Assembly: GCA_036510735.1 (NCBI GenBank) | Contig: DATCDK010000041.1 | Location: forward strand, 1-25,237 | Length of the DNA: 25,237 bases | DNA from: PALSA-607 sp036510735 | Lineage (GTDB): Bacteria; Actinomycetota; Actinomycetes; Acidothermales; Acidothermaceae | Reading direction: 5' to 3' | In this document: positions 14,189-20,814 of the stretch, one piece after another | Numbering within the stretch: the first letter of the stretch is position 1 | Layout of the letters: each line of letters opens with the position of its first letter | Translations under genes and position numbers: made by a program | Notes under the pieces: generated by a model | The model's input: the letters and a program-made list of their open reading frames with translations, nothing else | Told to the model about the DNA's origin: nothing | Database searches by the model: none

Positions 14189-15010
14189 TCAGCGGGTAGC
14201 GGTTCCAAAGACCACATCGGTTCGCAACACGGTGAACTCACGTAGCCGCATCTCGGCGAGCAAGCTCTCGCGGAGGTGGTCGCGCTGATCAGGCCGTAGT
14301 GCCTCGACGGTAGCCCGGTAGCCGGACCCGAGCACGATGTCCCAGAACCTGTCGGGGTGCTCGAGGTGGTGACGGGCTTCGACAGCCTCCATAGTCGGTC
14401 GGGTCACACCCGCTCCGCTGAGTAGTTCAGCCAGAGCGACCGGCGTGGTGATCTGATCCCACGGGTTGAAGCTCTTGTACAGCGACGGCTCGATCTCACG
14501 GACGCGTTCCCAGAAGCAGCTGTCGGCAGGCTCGAACAGGCCTGGACCCCATGTGGTCACAGCCAGCACTCCGTCGGGCCGCACCAATCGCCACATCTCC
14601 TCTACGAACGCCGTCATATCCGGTGCGAAGAAGACGCCGAAGACGCAGACCACGGCGTCGAAGCTGCCGTCGGGCAGTTCGGTTTGGGTGGCGTCGCCGT
14701 GCCGGAACTCGATGTTGGACAGCCCCTCGCGAGCGGCCCTGGCTCGGGCTAGCTCCAGCAACGGAGCAGCAACATCGATCCCGAGCACCCGCCCAGAGGC
14801 TCCGACCGCGTGGGCGGCAGGTATCGCTGATGCCCCTGCGCCGCAGCACAGATCGAGCACCGTCATGCCCGGTGCCAGCTGCAAGCGCGACACGGTCTCG
14901 GCGCCGAATCGATCCCAGAACCCCAACGTGGTCAGGGTGTAGTGATCGGCAGCGGCGCCGTAGACGCTCGCCGCTCGACGCGCATGCTCGCCTGCCGGCT
15001 GTTCGTCCAC
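14189..15010 (-). CDS. SAM-dependent methyltransferase, class I
   Basis: This is a soluble methyltransferase of about 273 residues with the UbiE/Methyltransf_11 type fold. Motif I is Val-Leu-Asp-Leu-Cys-Cys-Gly-Ala-Gly (51-59). An acidic residue follows strand 2 (Gly-Ile-Asp-Val), then Gly-Asp-Ala-Thr, and motif II/post-II appears as Phe-Asp-Ala-Val-Val-Cys-Val-Phe-Gly. The C-terminal part has a Trp/Phe-rich segment usual for small-molecule methyltransferases. The substrate cannot be told. The GTG at 15010 is chosen because CGGAGG lies just upstream with a 4-nt gap; a TTG at 15025 would add five residues and place this site inside the gene. It follows the beta-helix gene by 18 nt and is probably the last gene of that operon. 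Confidence 0.85.
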   Translation of the reverse strand: MDEQPAGEHARRAASVYGAAADHYTLTTLGFWDRFGAETVSRLQLAPGMTVLDLCCGAGASAIPAAHAVGASGRVLGIDVAAPLLELARARAAREGLSNIEFRHGDATQTELPDGSFDAVVCVFGVFFAPDMTAFVEEMWRLVRPDGVLAVTTWGPGLFEPADSCFWERVREIEPSLYKSFNPWDQITTPVALAELLSGAGVTRPTMEAVEARHHLEHPDRFWDIVLGSGYRATVEALRPDQRDHLRESLLAEMRLREFTVLRTDVVFGTATR

Positions 15011-15028
15011 GAGACCTCCGATCAAACC

Positions 15029-15852
15029 CTAGGTACCGTTGCGACGGATCAGCACCGGCGTCCCGTCGTCGTCGTAGACGTTGCCGACGGTTTCGCACAC
15101 CGTCGTTGGCGCCATGATGACCGGGTTGCCCATGTGCGAGTTGCAGCCGAACCGGTTGTTCGCGATGCGGCCGAAGTTCATCGACCGCAGCGGCTTCGAA
15201 CTGAGATTGATGGTCGCGACCACACCGCCGTCGAAGTCGTTGCCTTCGATCAAGACGTTGCCAACCGGGCCCACACCCTGAGTGACCTGAATGACCGACG
15301 AGGACTGAGGGACCGCAACCTGGTCGCCAACCGCCGTCGACAGGAAACCGTGCCAGACGTTGTTGACGATCCGGATGTTCAGGCCACTTTGGACTGGCAG
15401 CAGTCGTTGTGCGTGCCACCTCCCCTGTGGTTCGGATCGCTCGCGAAGAACGCAAGGTCGTGCACGACCGTGTCTTCGATGTCGACGTTCGCCTCGGGGC
15501 CGTGCGTGTTGAAAATCCCGAACCCGTCGACAGTGCCAGCGATCTCGACCTGCCTGGCCGTGTAGTCGTGGCCAAGGACGCCGTTCCACCACACCGACGG
15601 CATCGTGGGGACGAGCAGTGCGTTCGTCAGCGTGAAGCCCGACACGTTCGCATGCGTGCAGTCGACAAGACCGGTGTTGAAGCCGATTCCGGCGTCGAGC
15701 CCGCGGATGATGACGTGGTCACCGCGACACCCAGCGGCCTTGACCACGATGCGGCCGTGTACATCGAGATCGGCGACGACGTCACCCGGCGTGGTGAGCA
15801 CGACGTCGCCGTCCCACACTTTCGCGGGCGTTGGCAGAACCGGGCCTGACAT
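15029..15852 (-). pseudogene. Right-handed beta-helix protein gene with a single-base frameshift
   Basis: Two overlapping frames together encode a parallel beta-helix protein of about 274 residues. The first part (15852 to about 15395) has repeated strands such as Val-Ile-Ile-Arg-Gly-Leu and Ala-Asn-Val-Ser-Gly-Phe-Thr-Leu-Thr-Asn-Ala and ends at Thr-His-Asn-Asp-Cys-Cys-Gln. The second (about 15394 to 15029) continues in another frame with Val-Gln-Ser-Gly-Leu-Asn-Ile-Arg-Ile-Val-Asn-Asn and Asn-Val-Leu-Ile-Glu-Gly-Asn-Asp-Phe. Adding one G between CAG and TCC near 15394/15395 restores a continuous His-Asn-Asp-x-x-Gln-Val-Gln-Ser-Gly, typical of these folds. The family includes polysaccharide lyases and carbohydrate-binding surface proteins, but no signal peptide is visible. 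The loss of one base may be a true mutation or an assembly error. Left unshifted, the ATG product is 157 residues. Confidence 0.75.
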
Positions 15853-15863
15853 GGCGGCGTCGC

Positions 15864-16760
15864 TCAGAGTTGCGACGCGACTGCCGACGCGATGAGCTCG
15901 AGATGATCGAGATCGGTCAGGTCCAGTACTTGCAGGTAGAGGCGCGTCGCACCGATCGCAGCGAACTTCCCAATCCGGTCGACCACCTCGTCTGGTGTGC
16001 CGGCCAAACTGTTCGCCCGAAGTTCTGCGACGTCGTGTCGAATGGCCGCCGCGCGCCGAGCGACCTCCGCGTCGTCACGTCCGACGCACACCACCTGCGC
16101 GCTCGAATACCCCAACTCGCATCCGGCCGCGATCGCGCGCACCCGCTCGAATCCAGCTTCGACGTCATCGACGGGCACGAACGGCACGTTGTATTCGGCG
16201 GCATACCGAGCCGCAAGCGCAGGGGTTCGCTTCGGCCCGCGGCCGCCGATGATGATGGGTACTGCCCGCCCGAGCGCCGGTGCGTCGATGATCGGGTAGT
16301 GCTTACCCGCGAACGAGAACGTCTCCCCCGCCGGTGTGTGCAGCAACCCGTCGATCACGGCCACCTGCTCCTCGAGGCGATCGAACCGTTCAGCGATATC
16401 GGGGAACGGGATGCCGTAAGCGGTGTGCTCGGCGTCGTTCCAAGCCGCGCCGATGCCTAGCTCGACCCGCCCGCCGCTCATCTGGTCGACCTGCGCAACG
16501 GAGATTGCGAGCGGGGCCGGCAGCCGAAACGTCGCGGCCGTGACCAACGTGCCGAGCTTGATGCGGCTGGTGTCGCGGGCGAGCCCAGCAAGCGTCGTCC
16601 ACGCATCTGTCAGTCCTGGCAGCGTCGGTGCACCGAAGGCGAGGTAGTGATCTGACCGGAAGAAGGCGTCGAAGCCGAGGTCTTCGGCTGCCCGCGCGAC
16701 GCGGAGCAGGTCGTCATAGGTGCCGCCTTGTTGCGGCTCGGTGAACACGCGCAGGTCCAT
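15864..16760 (-). CDS. LLM-class F420-dependent oxidoreductase
   Basis: This 298-residue protein belongs to the luciferase-like monooxygenase family, where actinobacterial members mostly use coenzyme F420. It shows the TIM-barrel start with Phe-Asp-Ala-Phe-Phe-Arg-Ser-Asp-His-Tyr (about 29-38). Ile-Lys-Leu-Gly-Thr-Leu-Val-Thr comes next, then Gly-Gly-Arg-Val-Glu-Leu-Gly-Ile-Gly-Ala-Ala-Trp, and the cofactor-phosphate region Pro-Ile-Ile-Ile-Gly-Gly-Arg-Gly. The substrate is unknown. The ATG at 16760 starts the conserved strand (Met-Asp-Leu-Arg-Val-Phe), and TAGGCT, a TANNNT -10 box, lies 7 nt upstream, so it is probably made from a leaderless mRNA. The beta-helix gene starts 11 nt after its stop, suggesting an operon. 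Confidence 0.9.
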   Translation of the reverse strand: MDLRVFTEPQQGGTYDDLLRVARAAEDLGFDAFFRSDHYLAFGAPTLPGLTDAWTTLAGLARDTSRIKLGTLVTAATFRLPAPLAISVAQVDQMSGGRVELGIGAAWNDAEHTAYGIPFPDIAERFDRLEEQVAVIDGLLHTPAGETFSFAGKHYPIIDAPALGRAVPIIIGGRGPKRTPALAARYAAEYNVPFVPVDDVEAGFERVRAIAAGCELGYSSAQVVCVGRDDAEVARRAAAIRHDVAELRANSLAGTPDEVVDRIGKFAAIGATRLYLQVLDLTDLDHLELIASAVASQL

Positions 16761-16767
16761 GACGCTC

Positions 16768-16773
16768 AGCCTA
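16768..16773 (-). promoter_or_regulatory. Predicted leaderless -10 box of the LLM oxidoreductase gene
   Basis: TAGGCT on the minus strand fits TANNNT, with 7 nt (GAGCGTC) to the ATG at 16760. No good Shine-Dalgarno is present, which supports a leaderless start. Confidence 0.45.
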
Positions 16774-16785
16774 TGCGCGTACTTC

Positions 16786-17077
16786 CTACCGGCCGTCCAG
16801 CCGGATCGTCCACGGCGTAACCGACTCGAGCTGCAGATGAGTCTCACCCCACGGGTCACGCGCGAGGGTGGCGCGTACCGCCTCTGCGGAATCCGCCTCT
16901 ATGGCGTGGATTATTCGGAACTCGTCGTCGAGTGGGCCGCCCAGCACGATGAAACCGTCGTCGACGAGGGCATCCATGTAGGTCGCGTGCGCGGCCCATT
17001 CGGACTGTTGTTCAAACGGGCAGCGACGAGTCCCATCGCGGACCCGACCGGTGCAGCTCAACAAGGAACATCGCCAT
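16786..17077 (-). pseudogene. YCII-like protein gene with a one-base insertion
   Basis: The ATG at 17077 opens Met-Ala-Met-Phe-Leu-Val-Glu-Leu-His-Arg-Ser-Gly-Pro-Arg-Trp-Asp-Ser-Ser-Leu-Pro and then hits TGA. The rest of a YCII-like small protein follows in another frame from Phe-Glu-Gln-Gln-Ser-Glu-Trp-Ala-Ala-His onward, with Gly-Phe-Ile-Val-Leu-Gly-Gly-Pro-Leu and a Trp-Gly-Glu tail. Removing one C from the CCC at 17018-17020 joins them into about 96 residues, the normal length of the family. YCII proteins are small ferredoxin-like-fold enzymes or subunits of unclear function. It lies just upstream of the oxidoreductase gene and is transcribed in the same direction. Either a genuine frameshift mutation or a homopolymer error explains it. 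Confidence 0.75.
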
Positions 17078-17159
17078 GCGCCTGTCATACCCCCAACCGC
17101 CGACAGGGACGCATACGCCGTACGCCGCTTATGGTGGCTTTTGCCGGATTTAGTGATGA

Positions 17160-17199
17160 GTTCACCTGATGGTTCCCGTAAGAAAACCTTGGGTATCTA
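17160..17199 (+). promoter_or_regulatory. Possible PHO-box-like promoter of the secreted phosphatase gene
   Basis: GTTCACC at 17160-17166 is followed by GTTCCCG at 17172-17178. The streptomycete PhoP site is built from GTTCACC-like half-sites about 11 nt apart; the spacing here is 12 and the second copy imperfect. GGTTCC (17171-17176) and TATCTA (17194-17199) form a -35/-10-like pair with a 17-nt spacer, so the repeats overlap the -35. A phosphate-starvation promoter would suit the downstream enzyme, but this is inference. Confidence 0.3.
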
Positions 17200-17248
17200 G
17201 GGTCGTCTGTTGAAACGGCTTTTCTGTCGTCGAATCGAGGAGGTCTAC

Positions 17249-19621
17249 GTGACCGCATCCCGACGCTTAGCCCCGTGGAAGACCATCCGGGGCTCTCTCC
17301 TGGCCTTGACATTGATGATGGGCGGTGGTGGCCTCGCCGCCATCGCCGGTCCGACTGGCGCGGCCGCCGCGCCGCCGTCCCCGTCGAGCACGTGCCACCT
17401 TGGCAACGGCGTGTCCCACGTCATCGACATCGTCTTCGACAACGTGCACTTCGCCAGGGACAACCCGAATGTTCCGTCGGACCTCGAGCAGATGCCCCAC
17501 CTGCTGAACTTCCTCGAGCAGAACGGCACCGTGTTCTCCAACAGTCACACCCCGATGATTGCCCACACAGCCGATGACAGTCTGGCCATCTACACCGGCT
17601 TGTACGGCGACCGTCACGGTCAACCGCTGTCGAACACGTACAAGGTCTACAACCAGGATGGGTCGACGGACCCGGCGAACTCGTTCGCGTATTGGACGAG
17701 TCCGGTCGACGATACGGCTGCACACCCGACCGGCAACGACACGGCGCCAACCATGACGTATTCGTCGACCGTTCCGGCGATACAAGGTACGAACCTGCAG
17801 ACGCCGGCACCATGGGTGCCGTTCACCAGGGCGGGCTGCAACGTCGGCAACTTCTCAACCGCGAACATGGTGCTCGAGAACACCGGCGTCGACTTGCCGA
17901 CCGTGTTCGGGTCAGGCTCGCCCGAGGTCGCTCAGTACAACGCCGACTCGGATAGTTTCAAGGATGCCGAGGTCGCCGACTACGTCGGCGTCGGTGTGCA
18001 CTGCGCGGCCGGCAACACTCTCTGCACCTCCGCGCAGGCGGTGAAGTACGGCCAGACCAGCCCGTCCTCCAGTGCGGTCGCCGACAAGCTGCCGACTGAG
18101 CCGGGCGGATACAGCGGCTACGAAGGTCTCTTCGGTGCGCGTTACGTCGCGCCGCAACTCGGGGCCGGCACCGCCAACGTCACGCACAACGGGTACGAGG
18201 TTACGAATGCCGCGGGCAACTTGGTGGATCTGAGTGGTCAGCAGATCAACGGCGCGTTCCTGACCAATCACCCGGGCTTCCCTGGCTTTAGCCCCACCGC
18301 ATCGCAGTCGCTCGCATACATCGCCGACATGCAGGAAAGCGGAGTCCCCGTGACCTACGGCTACATCTCCGACGTCCACGAAAAGAAGGCAGGCGAGTCA
18401 GGCTGCACGACGGCGTCTGCGACCGGAACAGGCAATCCCGTCGGACCCGGCGACAGCTGCTACGTAAGCACAGCGAAGTCGTACGACGACGCGTTCGCGA
18501 CGTTCCTCTCGCGCCTCGCGGCAGATGGAATCACTCCGAACAACACCGACTTCGTGATCAGCGCCGAGGAGAACGACCAGTTCGCCGGAGCGAACGTGGG
18601 ACGGGCGGTCCAGCCGACTCCCGCTGGCTGCGACGGTGTGACAGTGCCGTGCAACTACGCGAGCGGCACGGTCGGCGAGTTGCAGGCCAACATCAAGGGC
18701 CTGCTGTCGACGACCCCGAGCGCGAGTACTGCGTTCGACATCGAACCGCAAGGCGCCTCGATCTACGTGCATGGTCAGCCGTCAGCGAGCGATCCGACAG
18801 TGCGTCAACTCGAGAGGGACACGGCGGCGATGACCGCCAACAATCCCTACTCCGGTGTGACTGGCCAAAAGATCGTGAACTATCAAGCCAGCGCACTTGA
18901 GGAACGCGCCCTTCACATGCAAACCGCCGACCCACTTCGGCTGCCGACGTACACGCTCTTCCCGGTACCGGATTACTACTTCTCCACGACCGGGCCGAAC
19001 GTGAGCATCAACAGCGCCTTCGGATGGAACCACGGCTACTACAGCCCGAACATCGATGTCACGTGGGCAGCGATTGCGGGCCGTGGAGTTGCGCGCCGAG
19101 GTGTCGACGGACCGCAACCGGCTCAGAGCAACGAAGCCCACGATCCGAATTCCACGAAGACCGTTCCGCAAGCCAGCACCGTTGGTACGTGGATCGACGA
19201 GACCGACCTGCGACCTACCCTGCTGAACTTGGTTGGGTTATCCGATGACTACACGTCTGACGGCACCGTGATCACAGCAGCGTTGGCGCATCCGTCGGCT
19301 GCGTTGAACTCGACGAAGCTGCTCGCCGCGGTGTACACCCAACTGAACTCAAGCGTTGGCACCTTCGCGACTGACACCCTGCTGGCGGACTCGCACGCGT
19401 TGGCTTCAGGGAGTTCGACGTCGGACAACACGTTCACCCGGGAACAGGCAGCGCTCGGTAGCCTGGTCAATGCCCGTGATCAGTTGGTCAACGGAATCAA
19501 ACAAACGTTGGCGAGCGCGGCCGCGGGACGTCAGCAGCCACCCGCAACGACCCTTAGCGAAACAGCTCGGGCCGCTGCGTTGCTGCTGCGGGCCGGTGCG
19601 CTACGCATCACCACGCCATAA
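17249..19621 (+). CDS. Secreted alkaline-phosphatase-superfamily phosphoesterase
   Basis: This is an exported enzyme of 790 residues. From the GTG at 17249 it has a basic start, a hydrophobic signal segment (about residues 16-35) and an Ala-rich cleavage region near 35-42. Asp in Asp-Ile-Val-Phe-Asp-Asn (about 60-65) and Thr-Pro-Met-Ile-Ala-His-Thr-Ala-Asp-Asp-Ser (about 101-111, one Thr the likely nucleophile) match the superfamily metal site. So do Tyr-Thr-Gly-Leu-Tyr-Gly-Asp-Arg-His-Gly (115-124), a later Phe-Gly-Trp-Asn-His-Gly and Glu-Thr-Asp-Leu-Arg-Pro-Thr-Leu. Such proteins are phosphomonoesterases, phosphodiesterases or sulfatases; which one cannot be told. The start is set by GAGGAGG 5 nt upstream, against an in-frame ATG at 17210. 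A long hairpin follows the stop codon. Confidence 0.8.
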   Translation: MTASRRLAPWKTIRGSLLALTLMMGGGGLAAIAGPTGAAAAPPSPSSTCHLGNGVSHVIDIVFDNVHFARDNPNVPSDLEQMPHLLNFLEQNGTVFSNSHTPMIAHTADDSLAIYTGLYGDRHGQPLSNTYKVYNQDGSTDPANSFAYWTSPVDDTAAHPTGNDTAPTMTYSSTVPAIQGTNLQTPAPWVPFTRAGCNVGNFSTANMVLENTGVDLPTVFGSGSPEVAQYNADSDSFKDAEVADYVGVGVHCAAGNTLCTSAQAVKYGQTSPSSSAVADKLPTEPGGYSGYEGLFGARYVAPQLGAGTANVTHNGYEVTNAAGNLVDLSGQQINGAFLTNHPGFPGFSPTASQSLAYIADMQESGVPVTYGYISDVHEKKAGESGCTTASATGTGNPVGPGDSCYVSTAKSYDDAFATFLSRLAADGITPNNTDFVISAEENDQFAGANVGRAVQPTPAGCDGVTVPCNYASGTVGELQANIKGLLSTTPSASTAFDIEPQGASIYVHGQPSASDPTVRQLERDTAAMTANNPYSGVTGQKIVNYQASALEERALHMQTADPLRLPTYTLFPVPDYYFSTTGPNVSINSAFGWNHGYYSPNIDVTWAAIAGRGVARRGVDGPQPAQSNEAHDPNSTKTVPQASTVGTWIDETDLRPTLLNLVGLSDDYTSDGTVITAALAHPSAALNSTKLLAAVYTQLNSSVGTFATDTLLADSHALASGSSTSDNTFTREQAALGSLVNARDQLVNGIKQTLASAAAGRQQPPATTLSETARAAALLLRAGALRITTP

Positions 19622-19644
19622 CAACGCAGTAGCAGCACGTCGAG

Positions 19645-19683
19645 CCGCGCCCACGAGCCTCTCAACAAGGCTCGTGGGCGCGG
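19645..19683 (+). terminator. Long perfect hairpin after the phosphatase gene, no T-run
   Basis: CCGCGCCCACGAGCC (19645-19659) and GGCTCGTGGGCGCGG (19669-19683) form a perfect 15-bp stem with a 9-nt loop, beginning 23 nt after the stop codon. No T-tract follows on either strand, which is common for terminators in high-GC actinobacteria. It may work in both directions, since a minus-strand remnant ends at the other side. Confidence 0.65.
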
Positions 19684-19857
19684 TCAATAACGTCTCGCAC
19701 GGTGACTTCGGAAGTCTCCTCTGTCAGAGGGCGCTTGCAGCCACAGCGTGGTGCTCGCCGGGCCGAGCGTCTGGTGCACGACGTCGAGCAGTTCGGCGCT
19801 CACGGCGTCGAGTTCGACCAGCTCACGAGCACGCGACTCCGCCGATGTAAGCACCGT
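19684..19857 (-). pseudogene. C-terminal remnant of a sensor-type protein
   Basis: The minus-strand frame ending at 19684 reads Arg-Glu-Leu-Val-Glu-Leu-Asp-Ala-Val-Ser-Ala-Glu-Leu-Leu-Asp-Val-Val-His-Gln, then Thr-Leu-Gly-Pro-Ala-Ser-Thr-Thr-Leu-Trp-Leu. A tail of this form (Glu-Leu-Leu-x-Val-Val-x-Gln-Thr-(Met/Leu)-x-Pro-x-x-x-Ser-Leu-Trp-Leu) ends many actinobacterial membrane-sensor and histidine-kinase-like proteins. Upstream of about 19857 the frame runs into the region covered by the deformylase gene and loses any resemblance. It therefore looks like the tail of a gene whose body was lost when the deformylase segment arrived or rearranged. The family match is from memory of the pattern and is tentative. 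Confidence 0.4.
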
Positions 19858-19886
19858 ACGATCGTTCGCGGAAGGAGAACGATCGT
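19858..19886 (+). promoter_or_regulatory. Hairpin with the deformylase ribosome binding site in its loop
   Basis: ACGATCGTTC (19858-19867) and GAACGATCGT (19877-19886) are perfectly complementary over 10 bp. The 9-nt loop GCGGAAGGA holds most of the Shine-Dalgarno sequence, and the ATG is 2 nt past the stem. It could expose or hide the site, or be a DNA operator palindrome. TACGAT at 19857-19862, a TANNNT box, overlaps the left arm. Confidence 0.5.
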
Positions 19887-19888
19887 CG

Positions 19889-20446
19889 ATGCCGCTCGAC
19901 CAACTCATGATCTTGGGGATCGCGTGGCCGATCACTCGATGGGGCGATCCCGTTCTGCACCACCCCTGCCGCCCGGTGACCGACTTCGGCCCCGACCTCT
20001 GGAACCTGCTGTGCGACATGTTCGCGACGAACACGGCCGCGGGCGGAGCCGGCCTCGCCGCCCCACAGATCGGCGTGGACCTGTCGGTGTTCGTCTATGA
20101 CTGCCTCGACGAGTTTGGACGGCGGCGGCAGGGGTTGGTGTGCAATCCCCAGATCGTGCTTCCTGCGGAACCGCAAATGAACACGGACCTAGAAGGCTGT
20201 CTGTCACTGCCGGGCGCGTACCTGCCGGTCCCCCGTGCCGACATCGCTATCTGTCACGGGCACGACCAGTTCGGCGAGCCGATCAGAGTTGCCGGCACGG
20301 GCACGCTTGCTCGGTGCCTGCAGCACGAGACCGATCACCTGGACGGCATCGTGATGGAGGATCACCTAGCGGCAGCTGAGCGCCGCGACCTGCGCCGCCA
20401 ACACAGGAAGGCAGCCGCGTTCTACCCCAACGATTGGCCCGCCTGA
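19889..20446 (+). CDS. def: Peptide deformylase
   Basis: Deformylase removes the N-formyl group from new proteins. The 185-residue protein carries all three catalytic motifs. Motif I is Gly-Gly-Ala-Gly-Leu-Ala-Ala-Pro-Gln at 52-60, motif II is Glu-Gly-Cys-Leu-Ser-Leu-Pro at 102-108 with the metal-binding Cys104, and motif III is Gln-His-Glu-Thr-Asp-His at 145-150. It is therefore likely active. The ATG at 19889 follows GAAGGAG by about 11 nt, longer than usual, in the loop of a hairpin; Met at 19907 is a later alternative. It stands apart from fmt and other translation genes. Its stop is convergent with a decayed toxin–antitoxin pair. Actinobacteria often carry more than one deformylase, so this may be an accessory copy. 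Confidence 0.93.
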   Translation: MPLDQLMILGIAWPITRWGDPVLHHPCRPVTDFGPDLWNLLCDMFATNTAAGGAGLAAPQIGVDLSVFVYDCLDEFGRRRQGLVCNPQIVLPAEPQMNTDLEGCLSLPGAYLPVPRADIAICHGHDQFGEPIRVAGTGTLARCLQHETDHLDGIVMEDHLAAAERRDLRRQHRKAAAFYPNDWPA

Positions 20447-20503
20447 ACCGCACGGCCAGGCGCCGGCACCGGGTTCGACTAGCCGGATCTCACCGCGTCG
20501 CAT
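20366..20503 (-). pseudogene. Truncated MazF/PemK-type toxin start
   Basis: The frame from ATG 20503 begins Met-Arg-Arg-Gly-Glu-Ile-Arg-Leu-Val-Glu, the near-invariant N terminus of MazF/PemK endoribonuclease toxins in actinobacteria. It overlaps the 3' end of the antitoxin gene by about 25 nt, as is usual in such pairs. After about ten residues the similarity stops: the frame runs into the deformylase 3' end and terminates at 20366 without the Arg-Pro-x-(Val/Ile)-Val-(Val/Ile) core. The toxin is therefore non-functional, with its body lost at a junction near 20470. Confidence 0.5.
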
Positions 20504-20718
20504 GACAAACCATCCGCCACGGCGAGACCCCACGTCGCGGTCTCGCCAGATGCCGCCCACCGCTGCCATGCATCTTCGTAGGCAGAGGCGAGATCCGCAG
20601 CGCGGAGCAGGCGAACGGCCCGGCGTACGACGGCCGATCGCGACGTCATGCCGCTTGATGCCGCATACGAGTCGAGGAACGCAACGTCCTCATCGGGGAG
20701 ACTCACGCTGAGTTTCAT
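20479..20718 (-). CDS. Ribbon-helix-helix antitoxin, orphan
   Basis: This 79-residue protein starts with a strand Lys-Leu-Ser-Val-Ser-Leu-Pro and two helices (Asp-Glu-Asp-Val-Ala-Phe-Leu-Asp-Ser-Tyr-Ala and Ser-Arg-Ser-Ala-Val-Val-Arg-Arg-Ala-Val-Arg-Leu-Leu-Arg). This is the ribbon-helix-helix fold that binds operator DNA as a dimer. The C-terminal half (Tyr-Glu-Asp-Ala-Trp-x-x-Trp) fits the toxin-binding tail of MazE-type antitoxins. TAGCAT, a TANNNT -10 box, lies 6 nt before the ATG, so the mRNA is probably leaderless. A GATAA-CAC-TTATC palindrome just upstream is a likely autoregulatory operator. The toxin frame that should follow is truncated, leaving this gene an orphan. Confidence 0.8.
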   Translation of the reverse strand: MKLSVSLPDEDVAFLDSYAASSGMTSRSAVVRRAVRLLRAADLASAYEDAWQRWAASGETATWGLAVADGLSCDAVRSG

Positions 20719-20724
20719 ACGTCG

Positions 20725-20758
20725 ATGCTACGAGGGTTGTGACCTGATAACACTTATC
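20725..20758 (-). promoter_or_regulatory. Antitoxin promoter and putative operator
   Basis: On the minus strand TAGCAT (20730-20725) is a TANNNT -10 box 6 nt from the ATG at 20718. The palindrome GATAA-CAC-TTATC at 20746-20758 covers the -35 area, where a ribbon-helix-helix dimer would repress. Its AT-rich sequence stands out from the local GC-rich DNA. Confidence 0.45.
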
Positions 20759-20801
20759 CACAGCGGTGCTCACGCTCGTTCCAGCCAGACGTCCGCGCCG
20801 C

Positions 20802-20807
20802 TAACGT
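20802..20807 (+). promoter_or_regulatory. Predicted leaderless -10 box of the hypothetical gene at 20815
   Basis: TAACGT fits TANNNT and lies 7 nt before the ATG at 20815. It overlaps the alternative GTG at 20806, which argues for the ATG as the true start. Confidence 0.4.
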
Positions 20808-20814
20808 GCGGCTC

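Noticed and set aside
13836..14288. Open frames on both strands across the interval upstream of the leuS leader
   Set aside because: Composition is random-looking and the interval contains three strong hairpins, which a structured RNA explains better.
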